DNA of 64,000 bases from NCBI RefSeq assembly GCF_042453785.1, contig NC_091677.1:4435501-4499500 (forward strand). The letters are read 5' to 3'. A program made the position numbers and the translations under genes. This stretch comes from Malus domestica. Lineage: Eukaryota; Streptophyta; Magnoliopsida; Rosales; Rosaceae. Shown in pieces: positions 59,838 through 64,000 of this stretch. Below the pieces are notes generated by a model. The model saw only the letters and a list, made by a program, of their open reading frames with translations. It was not told the origin of the DNA and did not search any database. Each line of letters starts with the position of its first letter. Position 1 is the stretch's first letter.

Positions 59838-61468
59838 CAAGGAGGAAAAAATCGATAATATCGGCGAAATATCGCCGATATTATCGTTTTTTTGAAATTT
59901 CGAAATTTTTTTAACTATCCAAACTATTTTCGTCAAAATATCGCGATATTATCGATAATATCGATAATATCGCGATATTTTTAAAATTATCAACAATATC
60001 GCGATATTTTATTAAAAAAATACTAAAATATGTTGAGAAAACTCAACACATAGTTAACTTGATCATGGCCCAAAGGCCAAACAAGTTTTGGTTATCTCAC
60101 CAGGGGAGTGTGAGTTTTATAGGAAAAATTCATTGCTCACTTCCTTGCATGGGCAATGTGGGACTCGCCCAATGGAGGAAAAAATCAAAATTTCGGCCGA
60201 AATTTTACACCCACTTTAAACGGCCATAACTTTGTCAAAACTCAACGAAATCAAGCAAGACAAAAACGAAAGTTGTAGCCCTCGAAGAGACGAAGAGAAT
60301 GGTACCTCACACTATGTCTGAATCGTAGTGGTTTGGCCGGAAAATGCCTCGAAAGTCACTGAGGTCGCTGAGGTCGTTGGAAACTGGGTAAGATTCAAAT
60401 GAGTATAACTTTTTCAATACGCAACGAAATTGAGTGAAACAAAAAGAAAAGTTGTAGCCCTCGAAGAGACGAAGAGAATGGTACCTCATACAATGTCTAA
60501 ATCGTAGTGGTTTGGCCGGAAAATTCCTCGAAAGTCACTGAGGTCGCTGAGGTCGTCTGAAACTGGGTAAGATTCAAATGAATATAACTTTTTCAATACG
60601 CAACGAAATTGAGTGAAACAAAAAGGAAAGTTGTAGCCCTCGAAGAGACGAAGAGAATGGTACCTCACACGACGTCTGACTCGTTGTGGTTTGGCCGGAA
60701 ATTTCCTCGAAATCTACTGAGGTCGCCGGAAACTGAGTAAGATTCAAATGAGTATAACTTTTTCAATACGCAACGAAATTGAGTGAAACAAAAATGAAAG
60801 TTGTAGCCCTCGAAGAGACGAAGAGATTGATACCTTGCACGTCAGCCAAAATTCAATTGACACACTCCTAGCTTCCAAAATTCAATACTTTTACTTTATA
60901 TCAAGTTGAAAAAACATAATCGGCATCCAAATTAAAGTTTAATCTTATTCAATGTATTGATTTTCAATCGTTAATTGATATACTATAATTTGGAACTTCA
61001 ACGCCTAGACGCATGCTTATGTGTAAGAAATTTAAATTGTCAAATTCGGCACATTATTCTTCATCATTTTATTCACTTCCCTTTTTTTTTTTTTAATATC
61101 CTAAATAAAACCTCCAAATATTGTACTAATTAATTATATATAAATGATTATGGTGTGTTTAAACTTATTTCATTAATTACTACATATTTTCTACACTCAC
61201 AATGTTTGTCAGCTCGCTATATAATCAACTTAAATCAGTTAAATCCATCATGCAATGCATTTCCTTCCAATTTTTTGTGATAAACTAATAGATAATTGAC
61301 TAAATAAACATCCTACAAAGTTTCATTAAAAATTTCCAAGTTTTTCTTACAATTTCCGTGGTTTCCATGTAATTTTTATCGATATCGATATTATCCCGAT
61401 ATTTCCATCGATATTTCCGTGTTTTCGGACTACCGATATTTCCGATATTACCGATATTTTCTTCCTTG
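59838..61468. mobile_element. nonautonomous hAT-like element with CGATATT-rich ends
   Basis: It is flanked by AGTACTAG on both sides (59830-59837 and 61469-61476). The ends CAAGGAGGAAAAAATCGATA and, inverted, CAAGGAAGAAAATATCGGTA form an imperfect terminal repeat. Both subterminal zones are dense in ATATCG / CGATATT (59850-60010 and 61380-61460). The interior holds a tandem array and no long coding frame. An 8-bp duplication fits hAT. Confidence 0.75.
60223..60838. repeat. 179-bp tandem array inside the hAT-like element
   Basis: GTTGTAGCCCTCGAAGAGAC starts at 60272, 60451, 60630 and 60800, giving periods of 179, 179 and 170 bp. Each unit includes GTGGTTTGGCCGGAAA, CACTGAGGTCGCTGAGGTCG and TATAACTTTTTCAATACGC. 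Confidence 0.9.
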
Positions 61469-61476
61469 AGTACTAG

Positions 61477-62334
61477 CTAGGGTTTGCATTTAAGAATTAT
61501 ATCTTACAAAAATGTGCAAAATTGAGCGCAATGACGTTCTAGGATTCATACAACCGACCTTACTTAGTAGGAAAATACTTTGTTGTTGGTGGTGTTGTTC
61601 TCACTTCACTTAAAACAAGAAGGATGATACTTCCATGATCTTTCGTTTCAAAAGGGGTCCAACCTCCACAACCATGACTAGATGCAAACAATCATCTTTG
61701 TCACATCTTCATCAGCTACCATTTGTCTATACATTGAAGCTGGGATAAAATATTGCTCCTCTTTTTTTTTTTCTTTCCGAATAGCTCCAATAAAAGTATG
61801 CTTTTTGCCGGTTCGTAAATGCGTTTGCCCTCTAGTTGGATACCCCTGTTGGCTATCACTGTAGTTGAATGAACACGAAAGTCGAATCAAGGAGTCATTT
61901 CGATTAGTTACATATAAGATTGGAAATTATACATCGTACAAATGTTTACCAATCAGGTAAGATCGACACTCTTTAATATGATTCATCCTTTATCCTATTA
62001 GCTATGCTAATCCGACCTATAAACCCTAATTATATAAATAATTTCAAATACAAGTATATATATCTTGAACTATTTATTATGTAATATTGTAGAATTTTAA
62101 TGTGTGGAGATTAAATTTTCGGATCACAATTGATAGATATAATTAAGATTTAAATAGATTTCATCTATTGACCAAAAAAAAAAAAAAATAGATTTCATCT
62201 ATGTGAGAGATGTGAACATTGAGCAATTTGGTGCAAATAGTATTGTATCACTGTATCAACTAAGCCACTAGTCTTATATTAATTCTTAAAAGCCAGATGA
62301 TCAGCACATTCTCTTATTTACCTCTTCCACTTGC
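61477..62334. other. gene-free stretch
   Basis: AT-rich; no gene or bounded repeat seen. Confidence 0.4.
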
Positions 62335-62950
62335 ACGCCTATGATTTCATCCATTCAACAAAATTCTTGAAGATCTTGTTCTTGATTTCTCCTTCCTGAT
62401 GATGCCGGCTTTCCAGACATCACAAATGTAGCTTTCATTAGTGAACTGAAGGAACCCCATTGCTTAGGCCTTCTGGAGTAGTGTTCCAAACAGAGTGGCT
62501 TAGGAAGCAAGCAATCGAAGGATGAGCCAGAACCTTCTGTTAAGGCGCCCAACCAACCATCCAACCGCGAGAGGCTACTCGCTCTTGATATCCTTCCGGG
62601 TAGCGATTACTCGTCTTGTCAGTGAAATCCGGCCTCACAATGCAGAGGAATGGCCTCTCGGATTATTCAAGAGCCAGAACCATTTCTTTGAATTGGATTG
62701 GATTCAAAATTGTAAAGCTGCCAAATGCAACATAGATCACTGAGCTGGGTGGCTGTTGGTCCAGCCACTCTAAACAAGTTGAGTCTTGTGGCCAAAAGTA
62801 GTCTGCTGAATTCCCAAGCCAGCTGCTAGCTAACAGCGGGTCTTTTGGTAGAATTCCCACACAAAGTCTGCAGTTTTCAAGGTGGGCATGTTTGATGCCA
62901 ACTGAATCTCCTGGTTTTTCAACATGGTTCCTGCCATAAGTGAATGTTTT
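62335..62950 (-). pseudogene. UDP-glycosyltransferase pseudogene (UGT83A-like)
   Basis: The minus strand carries family-like pieces in order but in shifting frames. They are LASNMPTLKTADFVWE (about 62870-62920), GNSADYFWPQDSTCLEWLDQ and QPPSSVIYVAFGSFTILNPI (62680-62820), then FTNESYICDVWKAG (about 62420-62450) and a short C-terminal remnant. The stretch that should hold the PSPG sugar-donor box is mostly missing or scrambled. The N-terminal acceptor domain is absent. It is a 5'-truncated, internally deleted relic of a small-molecule glycosyltransferase. Confidence 0.75.
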
Positions 62951-63558
62951 TGAAAGATAACCATAGAAACAGAACTTAAGTGTTGCATTTCCTATTACTA
63001 ATCATGGAGGTTTCAACTGTCAAGAGGACTAGTCACTAATCCCCAAGGAACCTGGTCTCTATTCGCTTACTTGTTTAATGCGTCATTTGTGGAACACGTA
63101 TTGGCGAGGCTTCGATAATCACTTACATATGCTAGATCTATTAGGTTACCGATGTTACACACGCCACACAACCCGAAGTTTCACTATAGTAACCAAAAGT
63201 TTAGAACACTTCAAAGAGTAACTAGCAAGGAAGTCTATATCCATCCCTAGTGGACCAGTTTGAAACTACTTATGGCATAGAGAAAAGCGTTTTTTGACAA
63301 GTAAAAGCGATTTTAATAACATTATGAGCACTTTCTAAACTTCAAAATCTTATCTTTCAAATGAGTAGGCTTTACGAACTTAATTTAGAACTAGTTGGAT
63401 TAAAATGTTTACATAGCATGGCTGAATAACTAGTGATAGAGGAACTCACAGGTCTCAATTCCCTTCCAAGAAAATTAATTTTTCTACGCAAATGTCGGTT
63501 AGGCCAATTAGTCAAGGACCGTGTTCCCGTCGAATTTGTCCCCAACACTTAAGTTTGA

Positions 63559-63591
<33 letters not shown>

Positions 63592-63911
63592 TTGTAAATT
63601 AGAGTAGTTTAGAATATTTAACAACATGACTTAAATATTTTTCAAATAACCAAAGTGAACTAACCTAAAAAACTCATGGGGAAAAGTTGATATAAACCCT
63701 TAATGTCAATACGAGTGACATGACATTGATCAAATTTTATTTGGGGTGGAAATTCGAATGCCAAATAATATGGGTGCCAGTCGTGCAATTTTACGAAATA
63801 ATAACAGTTGCAGACGTTATCCCCTTAATCCTCCCATTTCGCAGTATAAACATTATCCCCTTCATCTTCCCACCAGCAGCAGGCTCAGTGGTGTGAAACA
63901 TTACGGCAAAA
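62951..63911. other. gene-free stretch; ATT microsatellite at 63558-63592
   Basis: Contains an (ATT)n run. The last about 100 bases upstream of 63912 are probably the leader of the next gene. Confidence 0.5.
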
Positions 63912-64000
63912 ATGGCGGTTTCGATAACGGCTCTCACGTCATCCCTATCCTCTCTCTCGTTTTCCTCCCACGTAGCTCAGAAGCCCAGCATTGTGTCGTT
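63912..64000 (+). CDS. start of a plastid-targeted protein (partial)
   Basis: ATG at 63912 in an AAAAATGGCG context opens MAVSITALTSSLSSLSFSSH, a Ser/Thr/Ala/Leu-rich stretch without acidic residues that looks like a chloroplast transit peptide. The gene runs off the right edge after about 29 codons. I do not recognise the mature protein. Confidence 0.6.
   Translation, partial: MAVSITALTSSLSSLSFSSHVAQKPSIVS

Overview
The window is plant nuclear DNA from a eudicot, most likely a woody Rosaceae (apple or pear type). The evidence is intron-rich genes with GT-AG splice sites, plastid and mitochondrial targeting peptides, an LTR of the Cassandra type carrying a 5S-like sequence, Tat-lineage Gypsy sequence, and many solo LTRs and foldback elements. 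The genus is inference; the rest is read from the sequence.

Layout. (1) 1-13006: a Ty3/Gypsy Tat-like retrotransposon of about 12.9 kb on the minus strand, with 517-bp LTRs at 139-655 and 12490-13006. Its gag-pol is broken by a frameshift and three stops. The long 3' region holds an intact antisense ORF (2795-3466) and three different tandem repeats. The first 138 bases are again primer-site and gag-start sequence, so the left LTR is shared with a second copy outside the window. (2) 13007-18279: transposon debris. A decayed Copia pol is split by a 2,091-bp solo LTR with a TTAGT target duplication. (3) 18280-28518: three housekeeping genes. RPS19 (minus) and the mitochondrial processing peptidase beta subunit (plus) share a 380-bp divergent promoter, and a plastid acetyl-CoA carboxylase biotin carrier gene (BCCP) follows. 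(4) 28519-39974: the cohesin loader SCC2 (minus, 28 exons). It carries a PHD finger and an in-frame TGA in exon 13. A pogo/Emigrant-like element lies in intron 2 and a foldback element lies upstream. (5) 42487-46113: a 3,627-bp solo LTR with GAATA target duplications. (6) 46837-47791: an alpha-expansin with an unusual N-terminal repeat. (7) 48170-56800: a decayed unknown gene, a perfect 106-bp tandem duplication, a Cassandra solo LTR, two SINE-like pieces, and one foldback element inserted inside another. (8) 57334-57672: a small atypical bHLH like UPBEAT1. (9) 59838-61468: a 1.6-kb nonautonomous element with CGATATT-rich ends, a 179-bp tandem array and an 8-bp target duplication. (10) 62335-62950: a UDP-glycosyltransferase pseudogene. 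(11) 63912 to the end: the start of a plastid-targeted protein.

The intact genes do not form a pathway; they are ordinary plant genes in a repeat-rich neighbourhood. RPS19 supplies the small ribosomal subunit, MPP beta removes mitochondrial presequences and is core I of complex III, BCCP carries biotin for plastid fatty acid synthesis, SCC2 loads cohesin, and the expansin loosens cell walls. All exon maps were made by hand from splice sites, reading phase and remembered family sequences. Each keeps one open frame end to end except SCC2.
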